This document shows positions 12,435 to 25,707 of a DNA stretch of 64,000 bases, piece by piece. Numbering within the stretch: position 1 is the first letter of the stretch; every line of letters begins with the position of its first letter. The position numbers and the translations under genes were made by a program. This stretch comes from Stutzerimonas stutzeri (GTDB lineage: Bacteria > Pseudomonadota > Gammaproteobacteria > Pseudomonadales > Pseudomonadaceae), in NCBI RefSeq assembly GCF_013522825.1, contig NZ_JAAMQZ010000009.1, positions 62,001 through 126,000 on the forward strand. The letters are read 5' to 3'. Below the pieces are notes generated by a model, which was given only the letters and a program-made list of their open reading frames with translations, searched no databases and was not told where the DNA came from.

Positions 12435-13718
12435 TCACGCCGGTGGCGTCCAGACGAGTGACGCCCGTGCGACATCGAATTGCGGCATATTGGCGACGGC
12501 GACCAGCTCGCCATTGCGGTAGAGCAACGGCAGGCGCGAACGGGCAAAGCCGGGCACCGCAGCCTCATTGAGCAGACGTTTCAGATCACGCCTGCCGCGA
12601 CCAGGCAACGCCAGCGTCTCGCCGCCCTGCCGATAACGCACCTCGAACGAGCCGTGCTCCGCCCCCTCAAGGCTGGCCACGCCATTACCAGGCAGCCTCA
12701 GCGCCACAGAAGTGTCCGGCCAGGGACATACAGCGGAAACCGGCTCAAGCCAGGCCCCGGACAGCCACCACACACGATCCCCCGCACGCCGCAGCTCGCC
12801 ACCCGCCAGACGCCAGCACGGCGCGGCATCCGCAGCGGCATCGCGCAATGCGTCCCAGCCGGCCCAATGGTCCGTGTCCGGCAGCGGGGTCAAAGGGGCC
12901 AGCCAGTGACGCAGCGCATTGCGCTGACGGGCCGGGCTCAGTGAACGCAGGGCCGGCAGATCCAGGCTTGGCAGCGGCAACCAGGGCCAGTCGTCCGATA
13001 CCCGAGCCGCCAGCAAATCCATCTCGGCCAATTCATCGAGCAGCGACTGCGCTTCTGCCAGATGCGCAGCGGTTCGCGCCATATTCGCCGAGGCCTGCGG
13101 CCAGCGCCGCTGCAGCAGCGGCACGACCTGATGGCGAAGATAATTGCGCGAATGATCGAGACACTGGTTGGAGGGATCATCGATCCATTCCAGCCGATAC
13201 GCCTGGGCATGGACCTCCAGCTCCGCACGGCCCACATTCAGCAAGGGCCGCACCAGCCAGCCAGCCCCCAGCGCCCGGCTTGCCGGCATGGCCGCCAGCC
13301 CACGCACCCCGGCGCCACGCAGCAGGCGGAACAGCAGGGTTTCAGCCTGATCGTCGCGGTGCTGCGCGGTCAGCAGCAGCTCGCCATTCTGCAGGCAGGA
13401 GGCAAAGGCCGCATAACGCGCCTCGCGCGCGGCCCGCTCCAGGCTGGCGCCCGCCCGAACCTGCACAGGAATGACCTGCAGCGGCACGCCCAGCCGCGCA
13501 CAGAACTGCCGGCAATGCTCGGGCCAGGCATCAGCCACGGCTTGCAGACCATGATGGATATGGATCGCGGAAATGGGCGGAAGCCGATGTCGCTCGGCAA
13601 GCTGCACCAGGGCATGCAGCAGCACCGTGGAATCCAGCCCGCCTGAAAACGCAACGCGCCAGGCCGGAGCCTGGCGCCATTGAGACAGGGCCTGAAGAAG
13701 ACGGGATTCCAGAGTCAC
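12435..13718 (-). CDS. tilS: tRNA(Ile)-lysidine synthase
   Basis: ATP-dependent enzyme that adds lysine to C34 of tRNA-Ile(CAU), changing both charging and decoding. The 427 residues have the N-terminal PP-loop FSGGLDSTVLLHAL at about residues 24-37 and the two C-terminal TilS domains typical of gammaproteobacteria. It lies between accA (33 bases upstream of its start) and pyrG on the same strand, the usual Pseudomonas order. Confidence 0.96.
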   Translation of the reverse strand: MTLESRLLQALSQWRQAPAWRVAFSGGLDSTVLLHALVQLAERHRLPPISAIHIHHGLQAVADAWPEHCRQFCARLGVPLQVIPVQVRAGASLERAAREARYAAFASCLQNGELLLTAQHRDDQAETLLFRLLRGAGVRGLAAMPASRALGAGWLVRPLLNVGRAELEVHAQAYRLEWIDDPSNQCLDHSRNYLRHQVVPLLQRRWPQASANMARTAAHLAEAQSLLDELAEMDLLAARVSDDWPWLPLPSLDLPALRSLSPARQRNALRHWLAPLTPLPDTDHWAGWDALRDAAADAAPCWRLAGGELRRAGDRVWWLSGAWLEPVSAVCPWPDTSVALRLPGNGVASLEGAEHGSFEVRYRQGGETLALPGRGRRDLKRLLNEAAVPGFARSRLPLLYRNGELVAVANMPQFDVARASLVWTPPA

Positions 13719-13751
13719 CTGCCTTTCACCCTGCCTGTCGCGTGCAGCCTG

Positions 13752-14705
13752 TTATTGCTGAATGCCGTAACTCATCAGCCGCTCGTAACGACGGGCCAGC
13801 AGCGCGTCGGTGTCGAGTCCCTTGAGCATGTCCAGCTGTGCGGTCAGTGCTTCGCGAACGGAGGCCGCAGTGGCGACCGGGTTGCGATGAGCGCCACCGA
13901 GCGGCTCGGGAATGACCTGATCGACGATACCCAGGCTCTGCAGGCGCTCAGCCGTCACACCCATGGCTTCGGCGGCTTCCGGCGCCTTCTCGGCGGTACG
14001 CCAGAGGATCGAGGCACAGCCTTCCGGCGAAATCACCGCGTAGGTGGAATACTGCAGCATGTTCAGCTGGTCGCAGACACCGATGGCCAGCGCGCCGCCG
14101 GAACCACCCTCGCCGATCACGGTTGCGATGATCGGGGTCTTCAGCCGCGCCATCACACGCAGGTTCCAGGCGATGGCCTCGCTCTGGTTGCGCTCTTCGG
14201 CATCGATACCCGGATAGGCACCGGGGGTGTCGATGAAGGTCAGGATCGGCATCTTGAAGCGTTCGGCCATTTCCATCAGGCGGCAGGCCTTGCGGTAGCC
14301 TTCAGGGCGCGGCATGCCGAAGTTGCGGCGCACCTTCTCGCGCACTTCGCGGCCTTTCTGGTGACCGATGATCATCACCGGCTCGCCGTTCAGGCGCGCA
14401 GTACCGCCAACGATGGCGGCATCGTCGGAGAAATGCCGGTCGCCGTGCAGTTCTTCGAACTCGGTGAACAGATGCCTGATGTAGTCGAGGGTATAGGGCC
14501 GCTGCGGGTGCCGGGCCAGGCGAGCGATCTGCCAACTGGTCAGATTGCCGAAGATGCTCTCGGTGAGCGACTCGCTCTTGTCCTGCAGGCGGGTGATTTC
14601 TTCGCCAATGTTCAGCGAATTGTCATTACCAACCAGGCGCAGTTCTTCGATCTTGGCTTGCAGGTCGGCGATCGGCTGTTCGAAATCGAGAAAATTCGGG
14701 TTCAT
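13752..14705 (-). CDS. accA: Acetyl-CoA carboxylase carboxyltransferase subunit alpha
   Basis: Alpha subunit of the carboxyltransferase that forms malonyl-CoA for fatty acid synthesis, paired with AccD encoded elsewhere. The 317 residues match the family, with the glycine-rich [17 protein letters not shown] motif and [11 protein letters not shown] chose ATG 14705 ([10 protein letters not shown]) over the ATG two codons upstream because GGATGA sits at the right distance. It is downstream of dnaE with a 185-base gap containing two perfect dyads. Confidence 0.97.
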   Translation of the reverse strand: MNPNFLDFEQPIADLQAKIEELRLVGNDNSLNIGEEITRLQDKSESLTESIFGNLTSWQIARLARHPQRPYTLDYIRHLFTEFEELHGDRHFSDDAAIVGGTARLNGEPVMIIGHQKGREVREKVRRNFGMPRPEGYRKACRLMEMAERFKMPILTFIDTPGAYPGIDAEERNQSEAIAWNLRVMARLKTPIIATVIGEGGSGGALAIGVCDQLNMLQYSTYAVISPEGCASILWRTAEKAPEAAEAMGVTAERLQSLGIVDQVIPEPLGGAHRNPVATAASVREALTAQLDMLKGLDTDALLARRYERLMSYGIQQ

Positions 14706-14792
14706 AGTCATCCGTCATGCGTCGTCGGCCTAGGTGGCCGGGAGCTGTTCCGTTTTTTTGCGCCCTACCTTACGGGACAGGCGCTTTCAGGT

Positions 14793-14833
14793 CGAACAAA
14801 AAATGTTCGTAATCGTGACCCGATCGGATCGGG
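14793..14833. promoter_or_regulatory. Two adjacent perfect dyads between dnaE and accA
   Basis: CGAACA-AAAAA-TGTTCG (14793-14809, 6-bp arms) and CCCGATC-G-GATCGGG (14819-14833, 7-bp arms) lie 9 bases apart, 88-128 bases upstream of the accA start. Neither has a following T run on the minus strand, so they look more like binding sites than terminators. Role unknown. Confidence 0.35.
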
Positions 14834-14890
14834 CCTTCGGCAGCGGTCGGCTCATGCGCCCCTTTTCCGGCGCCGACGCGATGCTGGCCG

Positions 14891-18412
<3,522 letters not shown>

Positions 18413-18574
18413 GGACGAACCTTGAGCTGGTGAAACGACAGGCCGGGGATTGTACCGGCCCTTGCCGGAAACCACAGCTGCCGCCGGGAATCGAACTGCG
18501 ATTGCATAGCCGCAGTTGCAGAGACGCCCGTCTCGCCTCAGGTTCGGAGCAGCAATATCAAGGCTTCGAGCGAC

Positions 18575-18934
18575 TTACTGACCGCGCCCAAGCAGGAACT
18601 CCCGCTGCCTGCGGGCGATATCGAGAATGAAACTGCGGCTTGCCTCATCAAGCCCCTCGAACAGGCTTTCCATCTGCCGGGCCTGGTCACTGGGCAACGT
18701 GGAGCTGCCGCCGACGAGCGCGGCAACCGATACGTCCAGCGCGGCTGCCAGCTCTTCGATCTTCAGCAGCGACGGCAACGCGCTACCTCGCTCCAGTCGC
18801 GAGATGGTTTCTGTTTCCACCCCCACGCGCTCAGCCAGCTGGCTCTGAGTCAGGCCCCGCGCCTGCCGATACCCCCGCACCTGTGCTCCAAGCAACTGGG
18901 CGATACGAGAAGATCTGTTCTTGGGTTTTGACAT
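18575..18934 (-). CDS. XRE-family transcriptional regulator
   Basis: DNA-binding protein of 119 residues with a Cro/CI-type helix-turn-helix at about residues 11-65; LTQSQLAERVGVETETISRL is the two-helix core. The C-terminal 45 residues (QARQMESLFEGLDEASRSFI) may mediate dimerisation. Such small stand-alone XRE proteins often control themselves and a divergent neighbour. Here the neighbour is the membrane methyltransferase gene, and a TAGACA/TGTCTA inverted pair lies between them. It sits in the small accessory patch between dnaE and rnhB. The target is not known. Confidence 0.85.
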   Translation of the reverse strand: MSKPKNRSSRIAQLLGAQVRGYRQARGLTQSQLAERVGVETETISRLERGSALPSLLKIEELAAALDVSVAALVGGSSTLPSDQARQMESLFEGLDEASRSFILDIARRQREFLLGRGQ

Positions 18935-19048
18935 GGTTGGCGCCCTAAGGAGTACGCCGTAAATCGTTGCCTATAGACACATTATGTTGAATGAGGTAAT
19001 TTGCCGTGATACATGTTTTTATGTCTACAACGAGCATAATTGATACGC

Positions 19049-19543
19049 ATGCAGAGACTTATCAAATCCCTCGATACGCTTATCTATGGTTTCGTCGCCC
19101 CTTTCGGAGTCCTCTATGTGTTCCCGCGCTTCTTTCTCGGCCTGGAACAGAACCTGGACATCGAACTGCCGCGCATCCTCGCACTGAAATATACCGGGGT
19201 CTTGCTGATGAACCTCGGCGGCCTGCTGGCGATTACCTGCGCACTATTCATGCACACCCGCAAAAGCGGCACGATCAGCCCTTTCGTTCGACCGACCGAG
19301 CTGGTGCGCCGAGGACCTTATGCCTGGGTGCGACACCCCATGATGTGGGCGGGCAACTTCGTGCTGATCGGACTCATGCTGATATACAGCTCGCCGCTGC
19401 TGGCACTCTGGCTGTTGATATGGAGTCGCTTCGCAGCAATTTATATTGACCGCTACGAAGAGCCTTATCTGGTGAGAATCTTCGGTGACGAATATCGTGA
19501 ATACTGCCGAACGACACCTCGCTGGTGGCCGAAACCCATCTAA
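19049..19543 (+). CDS. Isoprenylcysteine carboxyl methyltransferase-family membrane protein
   Basis: Integral membrane protein of 164 residues with hydrophobic segments near residues 10-30, 45-65 and 100-125, and the C-terminal ICMT/PEMT-type SAM-binding motif RRGPYAWVRHPMMWAG followed by Glu-Glu-Pro-Tyr (YEEPYL) and YREYCRTTPRWWP. Bacterial members methylate unknown small or lipid substrates; proteins are not prenylated in Pseudomonas. The ATG at 19049 is used here; a TTG at 19040 with GAG five bases upstream would add three residues. It is divergent from the XRE gene. Confidence 0.8.
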   Translation: MQRLIKSLDTLIYGFVAPFGVLYVFPRFFLGLEQNLDIELPRILALKYTGVLLMNLGGLLAITCALFMHTRKSGTISPFVRPTELVRRGPYAWVRHPMMWAGNFVLIGLMLIYSSPLLALWLLIWSRFAAIYIDRYEEPYLVRIFGDEYREYCRTTPRWWPKPI

Positions 19544-19602
19544 TAGGCCTCAATGAATACAGACATCTACCTACTGCACAAACAATAGAACATTAGAACG
19601 GC

Positions 19603-19995
19603 ATGAAAATCATATTACTTGCAATTAGCTTGTTCCTATTCGGCTGCACCAGCGCACCAATAAACAACATACAGAATGAAGTCATACCAACAGGATGGAG
19701 CGGAAAGAATTTTGCTATTGAAGAAATAGAGAAAGCAATACTATCCGCATCCCAGAAGCGTGGCTGGAGTTCGCGCATAGTCAGGCCGGGCCTCATAGAA
19801 GCCAGAATTTCGGTCCGCACTCATCGCGCGGAGATAAGCATCCCGTACTCAAAAAACAACTACAGCATTTATTATAAAAGCAGCGAAAAACTTGGCCATC
19901 GCAATGAACGAATACACAGAAACTATAACAACTGGGTGACCCGACTATTCCAGTCAATTCAGAGAGAGCTTGGTGTCAATGCGCAAAAATTTTAA
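19603..19995 (+). CDS. Putative lipoprotein, AT-rich gene
   Basis: Protein of 130 residues with a short signal peptide ending in a lipobox (LFGC, Cys15), so it is probably lipidated and exported. The mature part contains the pattern GWSSRIVRPGLIEA, a beta-rich HRAEISIPYSKNNYSIYY stretch and IHRNYNNWVTRLFQSIQ, which I recognise from other Pseudomonas lipoproteins of unknown function. Base composition and codon use (many AAA, ATA and AAT codons) are clearly more AT-rich than the neighbours, as are the flanking gaps, which suggests acquisition by transfer. Expression signals are weak. Confidence 0.75.
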   Translation: MKIILLAISLFLFGCTSAPINNIQNEVIPTGWSGKNFAIEEIEKAILSASQKRGWSSRIVRPGLIEARISVRTHRAEISIPYSKNNYSIYYKSSEKLGHRNERIHRNYNNWVTRLFQSIQRELGVNAQKF

Positions 19996-20034
19996 CTCTT
20001 AAAATACTTAATAAACGGAAAAAACAGGCCGACA

Positions 20035-20868
20035 TCAGGCGCAGGCCAGCAGCTGCGCCATACGAAGGCATTCGTCAGCGCGTTGGGCGTCTTCGCGGGT
20101 ATGGGTGCCGCCAGTGCATTTTCTCAGCGCCGGAATGTCGAGACCGGCGAAGCGCGCATAACGGCCCTTTTCCACGCCGTAGTGCAGCAGGTTGGCGGCG
20201 ATCACCAAGTCCACATAGTCGGGCAAGGGCTGCCCGGTTTCACGCAGGATAGACTCATGCCCGCGCGCCATCTGCACCAGCTCCTCGGACACCTTCCACT
20301 GGCGCAGCATCATGGCGCCCACATGGGGATGCAGCATCAGCTCGAAATGCAGCCGCTCGGTCGGCGTCAGGTTTTCCTGGCGCTGAAGGAAATCACGCAG
20401 GGGCAGCTTACCGATGTCGTGCAGCAGCCCGCCAAGGGTGGCCAGCTCGGCATCCAGATGCGGAAACGGGGCGGACAGAGCACGGCAGAGCGCACTGATA
20501 TGCGAGCCGCTGGCAACGAAACCGCGTAGGCGCACCTTGTCACCCTGGGTACTCTTCATTGTTTGCAGGATGGCCAATTGGCTGACCAGCAGGCGCACCA
20601 GGTCGAAACCCAGGCCGGCGATGGCCTGCTTCAGGGAACTGACGGGAACGCCCCGGCGCATGACCGAGCTACTGGCTACCTTGACCAGACGGGCAGCGAG
20701 GGCAGGATCGGTAGCGATTTCGCGCTCCAGTTCACCGAGGGTGCAGTTTTCCTGCAGGGTGATCAAACGAACGCGCAACCCCACCTCGGGCAGCGACGGC
20801 AATATCAGCCGGTTGGCTGCGATATCGCTTTGCAACAACGTCAACAGATACTTGGCACGCTCTCTCAC
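20035..20868 (-). CDS. HDOD-domain protein
   Basis: Cytoplasmic protein of about 277 residues made mostly of one HDOD domain (LPSLPEVGLRVRLITLQE through the C-terminus), a family linked to signalling and related to HD-GYP phosphodiesterases. It keeps a GGLLHDIGKLPL motif around residue 155. HDOD proteins generally lack HD-GYP catalytic residues, so phosphodiesterase activity should not be assumed. The start is uncertain: I prefer GTG 20868, which has AGGGG at good spacing; a TTG at 20901 would add 11 residues without a ribosome site. It lies upstream of nothing obvious; rnhB starts on the other side of a gap and may have its own expression. Confidence 0.8.
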   Translation of the reverse strand: MRERAKYLLTLLQSDIAANRLILPSLPEVGLRVRLITLQENCTLGELEREIATDPALAARLVKVASSSVMRRGVPVSSLKQAIAGLGFDLVRLLVSQLAILQTMKSTQGDKVRLRGFVASGSHISALCRALSAPFPHLDAELATLGGLLHDIGKLPLRDFLQRQENLTPTERLHFELMLHPHVGAMMLRQWKVSEELVQMARGHESILRETGQPLPDYVDLVIAANLLHYGVEKGRYARFAGLDIPALRKCTGGTHTREDAQRADECLRMAQLLACA

Positions 20869-21023
20869 TTCAGCCCCTGATTCCCCGGCATAACGTCGCA
20901 ACGGAATTCTGTCACAGAAGATAGCGACCGACTTTGCCGAGGCGGCTTGCTGCTTTGCTCCAGGAAGGGACTTTCCGCAAAACCCATTCTTTCTCGCGCA
21001 ACACGCTGCGAGCAGGCATGTCT

Positions 21024-21653
21024 TCAGACCGAGACTTGCTCAGCGCACGCCAGGTTTTCGACCTCCAGCGCCATCCGCACCGGCGCAAAGCTGCGGCGAT
21101 GAATCGGGGTGGCGCCAAGGCGTTGCAGGGCTTCGAGGTGGGCCGGTGTGGGATAGCCCTTGTGTCCGGCCAGGCCGTAACCGGGATAAACCAGATCGAA
21201 GGCCTGCATCTCACGGTCGCGGCTGACCTTGGCCAGGATCGAGGCGGCGGCAATTGCCGGCACTCGACCGTCTCCCTGGATCACAGGTGCACAGGGCACG
21301 CCAAGCTGCGGGCATCGGTTGCCGTCGATCAGTGCCAGCTTCGGGGTAATGCTCAGCCCCTCCACAGCACGCTGCATGGCCAGCATGGTGGCGTGGAGAA
21401 TGTTGAGACGGTCGATTTCGTCCACCTCGGCACGGGCAATGCACCAGGCCAGGGCCTTCTCGCAGATCTCGTCGAACAATACTTCGCGGCGCGCGGCGGT
21501 GAGCTTCTTGGAATCGTTGAGGCCCTCAATCGGACGCCTGGGATCAAGGATCACCGCGGCGGTGACGACAGGCCCGCACAGTGGCCCCCGGCCCACCTCA
21601 TCGACTCCCGCCACCAGTTCCTCGACGAGATTGAAATCCAGCCCCATCTGCAT
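21024..21653 (-). CDS. rnhB: Ribonuclease HII
   Basis: Cleaves RNA in RNA-DNA hybrids and starts removal of ribonucleotides misincorporated in DNA. The 209 residues show the active-site motif [16 protein letters not shown] with its Asp-Glu pair at about residues 17-18, and the later acidic residues in ALIDGNRCP. The ATG shares one base with the lpxB stop (TGATG). It is the last gene of the lpx block, standard in Pseudomonas. Confidence 0.97.
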   Translation of the reverse strand: MQMGLDFNLVEELVAGVDEVGRGPLCGPVVTAAVILDPRRPIEGLNDSKKLTAARREVLFDEICEKALAWCIARAEVDEIDRLNILHATMLAMQRAVEGLSITPKLALIDGNRCPQLGVPCAPVIQGDGRVPAIAAASILAKVSRDREMQAFDLVYPGYGLAGHKGYPTPAHLEALQRLGATPIHRRSFAPVRMALEVENLACAEQVSV

Positions 21654-22786
21654 CAGCCTGCCTCGACCAGTTCGAGCACCGCCTGGGCAGCCCGGTCCGA
21701 CGCATCGCGGCGCAGCGTGCGATGAATGGCGTCAAAGCCTTCGGTTTGCACCTCGCCGTTGCTCAGCAAGGGCGACAGCAATTGCGCCATGGCCTCGGGA
21801 GTTGCCGCATCCTGCAACAGCTCGGGCACCAGCAGGCGCTGTGCAAGCAGGTTGGGCAGTGCGACGTAGGGGCTTTTTACCATACGCTTGAGAATGGCGA
21901 AGGTCAGCGGCGCAACGCTGTAGGCCACCACCATCGGGCGCTTGTACAGCAGGGCTTCGAGCGTTGCCGTACCGGAAGCGATCAGCACCGCATTGCACGC
22001 AGCGAGTGCCTCGTGGGAACGACCATCGAGCAATGTCAGCGGCAGGTCGCGCCCTGCCAGCATCTGCTCAAGCTGCGCCCGACGCTCGGGGCTCGCGCAG
22101 GGCATCACGAAATGGATGCCGGGGCGCATCGCCCGCAGGCGGTCAGCCGCATCCAGGAACAGCTCGCCAAGCCGCCCGACCTCGCCACCACGACTGCCCG
22201 GCATCAGCGCCACGACCTGGCTTTCCCGGGGCAGGTTGAGCGCATCCCGCGCAGCATCGCGATCAGGCTCCAGCGGGATGGCATCGGCCAGTGGATGGCC
22301 AACGAAACATACGGCCACCTGATGCTCGTCGTAGAACTTCGCCTCGAAGGGGAACAGGGTAAGCATCAGGTCGCAGGCGGCGCGAATCTTCAGCACGCGC
22401 TTCTGCCGCCAGGCCCACACCGAAGGGCTGACGTAATGCACGGTCTTGATGCCGGAACGTCGCAGTTTGAGGGCCAGATCCAGGTTGAAATCCGGCGCGT
22501 CGATACCGATGAACACATCGGGACGCAGCTCGCACAGCGTCTGCACCAGACGCTTGCGACGCATCAGCAGCTCCGGCAGGCGACCGAGCACTTCCACCAG
22601 CCCCATCACGGACAGGCGTTCAAGCGGAAAATAGGAAGTGAGGCCCTGAGCCTCCATGCGCGGCCCACCGACGCCGACGAAACGAACATCCGGTCGTTGC
22701 GCCCTGAGCGCCTGCATCAGGCCCGCACCGAGGATGTCGCCTGAAGCCTCACCAGCGACCAGCGCCACTACCAGAGGTCTGGACAT
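21653..22786 (-). CDS. lpxB: Lipid-A-disaccharide synthase
   Basis: Glycosyltransferase (GT19) joining UDP-2,3-diacylglucosamine and lipid X to make the lipid A disaccharide at the inner membrane. The 377 residues begin [17 protein letters not shown], with conserved GVGGPRM and the C-terminal ASGTATLE and PMVVAY motifs. The ATG at 22786 lies one base after the lpxA stop, and the frame upstream of it is not conserved. It overlaps rnhB downstream by one base. Confidence 0.97.
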   Translation of the reverse strand: MSRPLVVALVAGEASGDILGAGLMQALRAQRPDVRFVGVGGPRMEAQGLTSYFPLERLSVMGLVEVLGRLPELLMRRKRLVQTLCELRPDVFIGIDAPDFNLDLALKLRRSGIKTVHYVSPSVWAWRQKRVLKIRAACDLMLTLFPFEAKFYDEHQVAVCFVGHPLADAIPLEPDRDAARDALNLPRESQVVALMPGSRGGEVGRLGELFLDAADRLRAMRPGIHFVMPCASPERRAQLEQMLAGRDLPLTLLDGRSHEALAACNAVLIASGTATLEALLYKRPMVVAYSVAPLTFAILKRMVKSPYVALPNLLAQRLLVPELLQDAATPEAMAQLLSPLLSNGEVQTEGFDAIHRTLRRDASDRAAQAVLELVEAG

Positions 22787-22787
22787 A

Positions 22788-23564
22788 TCAGCGGGTGATA
22801 CCACGGCTGGATGCCTGGATCGAATCACGGAACAGCGCCACTTCCGGGAAGATCCCTGCATCGCCAGCCAGCTCGCCAAGCGCCTGCTCGACGGTAAGCC
22901 CTTTGCGATAGACGATCTTGTAGGCGTTGCGCAGAGCCGCAATGGTCTCGGCACTGAAACCACGACGACGCATGCCCTCGAAGTTCATGCTGCGCGCCGC
23001 TGCCGGGCTACCGAATACCGTGACGAACGCAGGGACATCCTTGCCGATGGCGGTGCCCATCCCGGAGAAGCTGAAGGCGCCAATATGGCAGTACTGATGC
23101 ACCAGGGTGTAGCCGGAAAGAATCGCCCAGTCACCGACATGCACGTGGCCGGCGAGCGCTGTGTTGTTGACCAGAATGCAGTGATTGGCGATGACGCTGT
23201 CATGACCGATATGCGCATAGGCCATGATCAGGTTGTGATCCCCAATGGTGGTTTCGCTGCGGTCCTGTATGGTGCCCCGGTGAATGGTCACTCCTTCGCG
23301 AATCACGTTGTGATCGCCCATCACCAGGCGCGTTGGCTCGCCCTTGTATTTGAGATCGGGGGTGTCCTCGCCTACCGAGGAGAACTGGTAGATACGATTG
23401 TGTCGACCGATCCGGGTCGGCCCCTTGATGACCACATGAGACGCGATCACCGTGCCCTCGCCTATCTCGACGTCCGGGCCGATGATCGACCACGGTCCGA
23501 CCTGAACGTCGTCGGCCAGCCGTGCGGCAGGGTCGACGATGGCGCGAGGGTCAATCAAGCTCAT
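22788..23564 (-). CDS. lpxA: UDP-N-acetylglucosamine acyltransferase
   Basis: First enzyme of lipid A synthesis, transferring a 3-hydroxyacyl chain from ACP to UDP-GlcNAc. The 258 residues are mainly left-handed beta-helix hexapeptide repeats from residue 1 ([13 protein letters not shown]), with the catalytic-His region [12 protein letters not shown] near residue 120 and a C-terminal helical domain. The ATG overlaps the fabZ stop by four bases. Confidence 0.97.
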   Translation of the reverse strand: MSLIDPRAIVDPAARLADDVQVGPWSIIGPDVEIGEGTVIASHVVIKGPTRIGRHNRIYQFSSVGEDTPDLKYKGEPTRLVMGDHNVIREGVTIHRGTIQDRSETTIGDHNLIMAYAHIGHDSVIANHCILVNNTALAGHVHVGDWAILSGYTLVHQYCHIGAFSFSGMGTAIGKDVPAFVTVFGSPAAARSMNFEGMRRRGFSAETIAALRNAYKIVYRKGLTVEQALGELAGDAGIFPEVALFRDSIQASSRGITR

Positions 23565-24001
23565 ATCTTCTGTTCCGCACAGATGATTTCAGCCGAGCAT
23601 ACAGGTTTGCCATCAACGCTGGCGCGGCAATCGAACTTCCAGATGCCGCGCTTGGCACTGATGAAGGACGCTTCAAGCACAAGCTGATCGCCCGGCACCA
23701 CGGGCTGGCGAAAACGCAGCTTGTCCGAGCCGACGAAGTAGTAGAGCGTGCCGTCAGCCGGTTTGACGCCCATCATCTTGAAACCGAGCAATCCAGCCGC
23801 CTGCGCCATCGCCTCGATGATCAACACGCCCGGCATGATGGGATGTTGCGGAAAGTGCCCATTGAAAAACGGTTCGTTGATGGTGACGTTCTTGTAGGCG
23901 CGAACACGCTTGCTTTCCGTATCCAGCTCCACCACCCGATCAACCAGCAGAAAAGGATAGCGGTGCGGAAGGTATTCGCGGATTTCGTTGATGTCCATCA
24001 T
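23561..24001 (-). CDS. fabZ: 3-hydroxyacyl-ACP dehydratase FabZ
   Basis: Dehydratase of fatty acid elongation; it competes with LpxA for 3-hydroxyacyl-ACP, which explains their pairing. The 146 residues have the HotDog-fold active site: His49 in FNGHFP and Glu63 in LIIEAMAQ. I chose ATG 24001 ([17 protein letters not shown]) from family conservation. It overlaps lpxA by four bases and lies 94 bases after lpxD. Confidence 0.97.
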   Translation of the reverse strand: MMDINEIREYLPHRYPFLLVDRVVELDTESKRVRAYKNVTINEPFFNGHFPQHPIMPGVLIIEAMAQAAGLLGFKMMGVKPADGTLYYFVGSDKLRFRQPVVPGDQLVLEASFISAKRGIWKFDCRASVDGKPVCSAEIICAEQKI

Positions 24002-24095
24002 GTGGGGAAATGCCTGTAATGAGTAGGGAAGCAGCACGCCATCACGGCTGTGCAGCCAGCCGCTGAGTGGCTGGCAGGGCAATCAGAGGATAGGA

Positions 24096-25154
24096 TCAGG
24101 CATCTGAAGACGAATCCCCGTCCGGGGTCACGGCAGCCAGGCTTTTTTCCACCTGTTGCAGTCGGCGGGCCATCTCGTCGAGATGCCGTATTCTGGCGGC
24201 ACTCTTGCGCCATTCAGCGGCAGGCTGCATGGCAGTGCCCGATGAATAGCTGCCTGGCTCGGTGATCGAGCGGGTCACCATGGTCATACCGGTGACGAAT
24301 ACGTTGTCACATATCTCGATATGCCCGACGAGCCCGACACCACCCGCCAGCATGCAGTTGCGACCGATCTTGGCGCTTCCCGAAATCCCGGCACAACCGG
24401 CTATGGCCGTGTTGTCGCCGATCTGCACGTTGTGCGCGATCATGATCTGGTTATCCAGCTTGACGCCGTTGCCGATAAGCGTGTCGGAAAGCGCCCCACG
24501 ATCGATCGTGGTGTTGGCGCCGATTTCGACGTCATCGCCGATCCGCACGCCACCGAGCTGGGCGATCTTCTCCCAGTTGCCCTTTTCGTTGGCGAAACCG
24601 AAACCTTCACCACCGATCACCGCTCCCGGCTGTATCACGACCCGTTCACCGATGCAGACGTCATGGCAGAGGGTGACGCGCGAAGCCAGACGACCACCCG
24701 CGCCCACCCGGCTACGTGCGCCGACGAACGACTGGGCGCCGATCACCACATCCGCGCCAATCCATGCATCCGCCTCGATCACGACCTGAGCGCCGATGCT
24801 GGCACTGGGATCGATCTTCGCGCGCGGATCGACGATGGCGCTGGGGTGAATGCCGCCCGCTGCCTTTGGCCGCGTCTCGAACAGGTGCGAGATGCGCGCA
24901 TAGGCAAGATAGGGATTGGCAACGAGCAACGCGGTACCGGGGTAACCTTCGGCATCCTTCGGTGTAAGCAGGACGGCCCCGGCGCGGGTGCTGGCGAGAT
25001 ACTTGCGGTACTGCGCGTTGGCCAGAAAGCTCAGCTGCTGCGGGCCGGCGTCCTGCAGCGTAGCCAGACCCGTCACCGATTGTGCCGCCTCGCCACGCAA
25101 TGTGGCGCCCAGCTGCTCGGCAAGTTCACCGAGCGTATAGACAGGCCCGTTCAT
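24096..25154 (-). CDS. lpxD: UDP-3-O-acylglucosamine N-acyltransferase
   Basis: Third enzyme of lipid A synthesis, adding the N-linked acyl chain. The 352 residues have an N-terminal uridine-binding domain ([16 protein letters not shown]), a beta-helix of hexapeptide repeats (about residues 100-290, with [17 protein letters not shown] containing the catalytic His) and a C-terminal helix. The ATG overlaps the ompH stop (TAATG). Confidence 0.97.
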   Translation of the reverse strand: MNGPVYTLGELAEQLGATLRGEAAQSVTGLATLQDAGPQQLSFLANAQYRKYLASTRAGAVLLTPKDAEGYPGTALLVANPYLAYARISHLFETRPKAAGGIHPSAIVDPRAKIDPSASIGAQVVIEADAWIGADVVIGAQSFVGARSRVGAGGRLASRVTLCHDVCIGERVVIQPGAVIGGEGFGFANEKGNWEKIAQLGGVRIGDDVEIGANTTIDRGALSDTLIGNGVKLDNQIMIAHNVQIGDNTAIAGCAGISGSAKIGRNCMLAGGVGLVGHIEICDNVFVTGMTMVTRSITEPGSYSSGTAMQPAAEWRKSAARIRHLDEMARRLQQVEKSLAAVTPDGDSSSDA

Positions 25155-25657
25155 TAGCGCAGCTGATTCATGCGCTCGATGACCTGGCGGGTAATGTCGA
25201 GCTGAGGTTTGACATCGACCACCGCGCCACGCTCCAGAACCAGATCGTAGTCGCCTTTCTTGATGACTTCCTCGACGGCCTTGTCCAGCTTCGGCTTGAG
25301 CTGCTTGAGCATGTCGCGATCAGCTGCAGCCTTGGATTCATTGAGCTCCTTGGAGAGGAACTGGAAATCACGGGCCTTCTGCTTGAACTCCAGTTCGAGG
25401 CGCTCACGCTCGGCCTGCTGCATCTTGTCGCCGTCCTTGCCGAGACGGTCCTGAATGCGCTTGGCATCGTTTTCAAGCCCTTTGAGCTTGTCCAGCTGAG
25501 GGCCGAATTTCTTTTCCGCATCGACCGAATAACGCTTGGCGGCGTCGGATTCGAGCAATGCCATCTGGTAGTTCAGCACGGCGATTTTCATATCGGCGAA
25601 TGCAGGGGCGGCTGCCAGTGCAGCAACAACGAAAAGCAGTTGGGTCAACTTACGCAC
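25154..25657 (-). CDS. ompH: Periplasmic chaperone Skp/OmpH
   Basis: Chaperone that carries unfolded outer membrane proteins across the periplasm to the BAM complex. The 167 residues have a signal peptide (about residues 1-22, cleavage after APAFA) and a long charged coiled-coil body (residues 40-130) that forms the tentacles. The start is a GTG at 25657 ([10 protein letters not shown] follows); another GTG four codons upstream is possible. It lies between bamA and lpxD, the conserved order. Confidence 0.94.
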   Translation of the reverse strand: MRKLTQLLFVVAALAAAPAFADMKIAVLNYQMALLESDAAKRYSVDAEKKFGPQLDKLKGLENDAKRIQDRLGKDGDKMQQAERERLELEFKQKARDFQFLSKELNESKAAADRDMLKQLKPKLDKAVEEVIKKGDYDLVLERGAVVDVKPQLDITRQVIERMNQLR

Positions 25658-25707
25658 GGTATATACCACTCTTGAAAGAAAGCCCTGGAGCGAAACGCCC
25701 CAGGTCG

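Noticed and set aside
18480-18560. Possible tRNA remnant on the minus strand downstream of the XRE gene (a TTCGATTCCCGGC stretch and an AACTGCG/CGCAGTT hairpin).
   Set aside because: The bases around the T-loop-like motif do not pair as a T-arm, and no acceptor, D or anticodon arm can be drawn.
20035-20868. Active HD-GYP cyclic-di-GMP phosphodiesterase.
   Set aside because: Only an HD motif is seen, with no GYP motif; the domain is HDOD.
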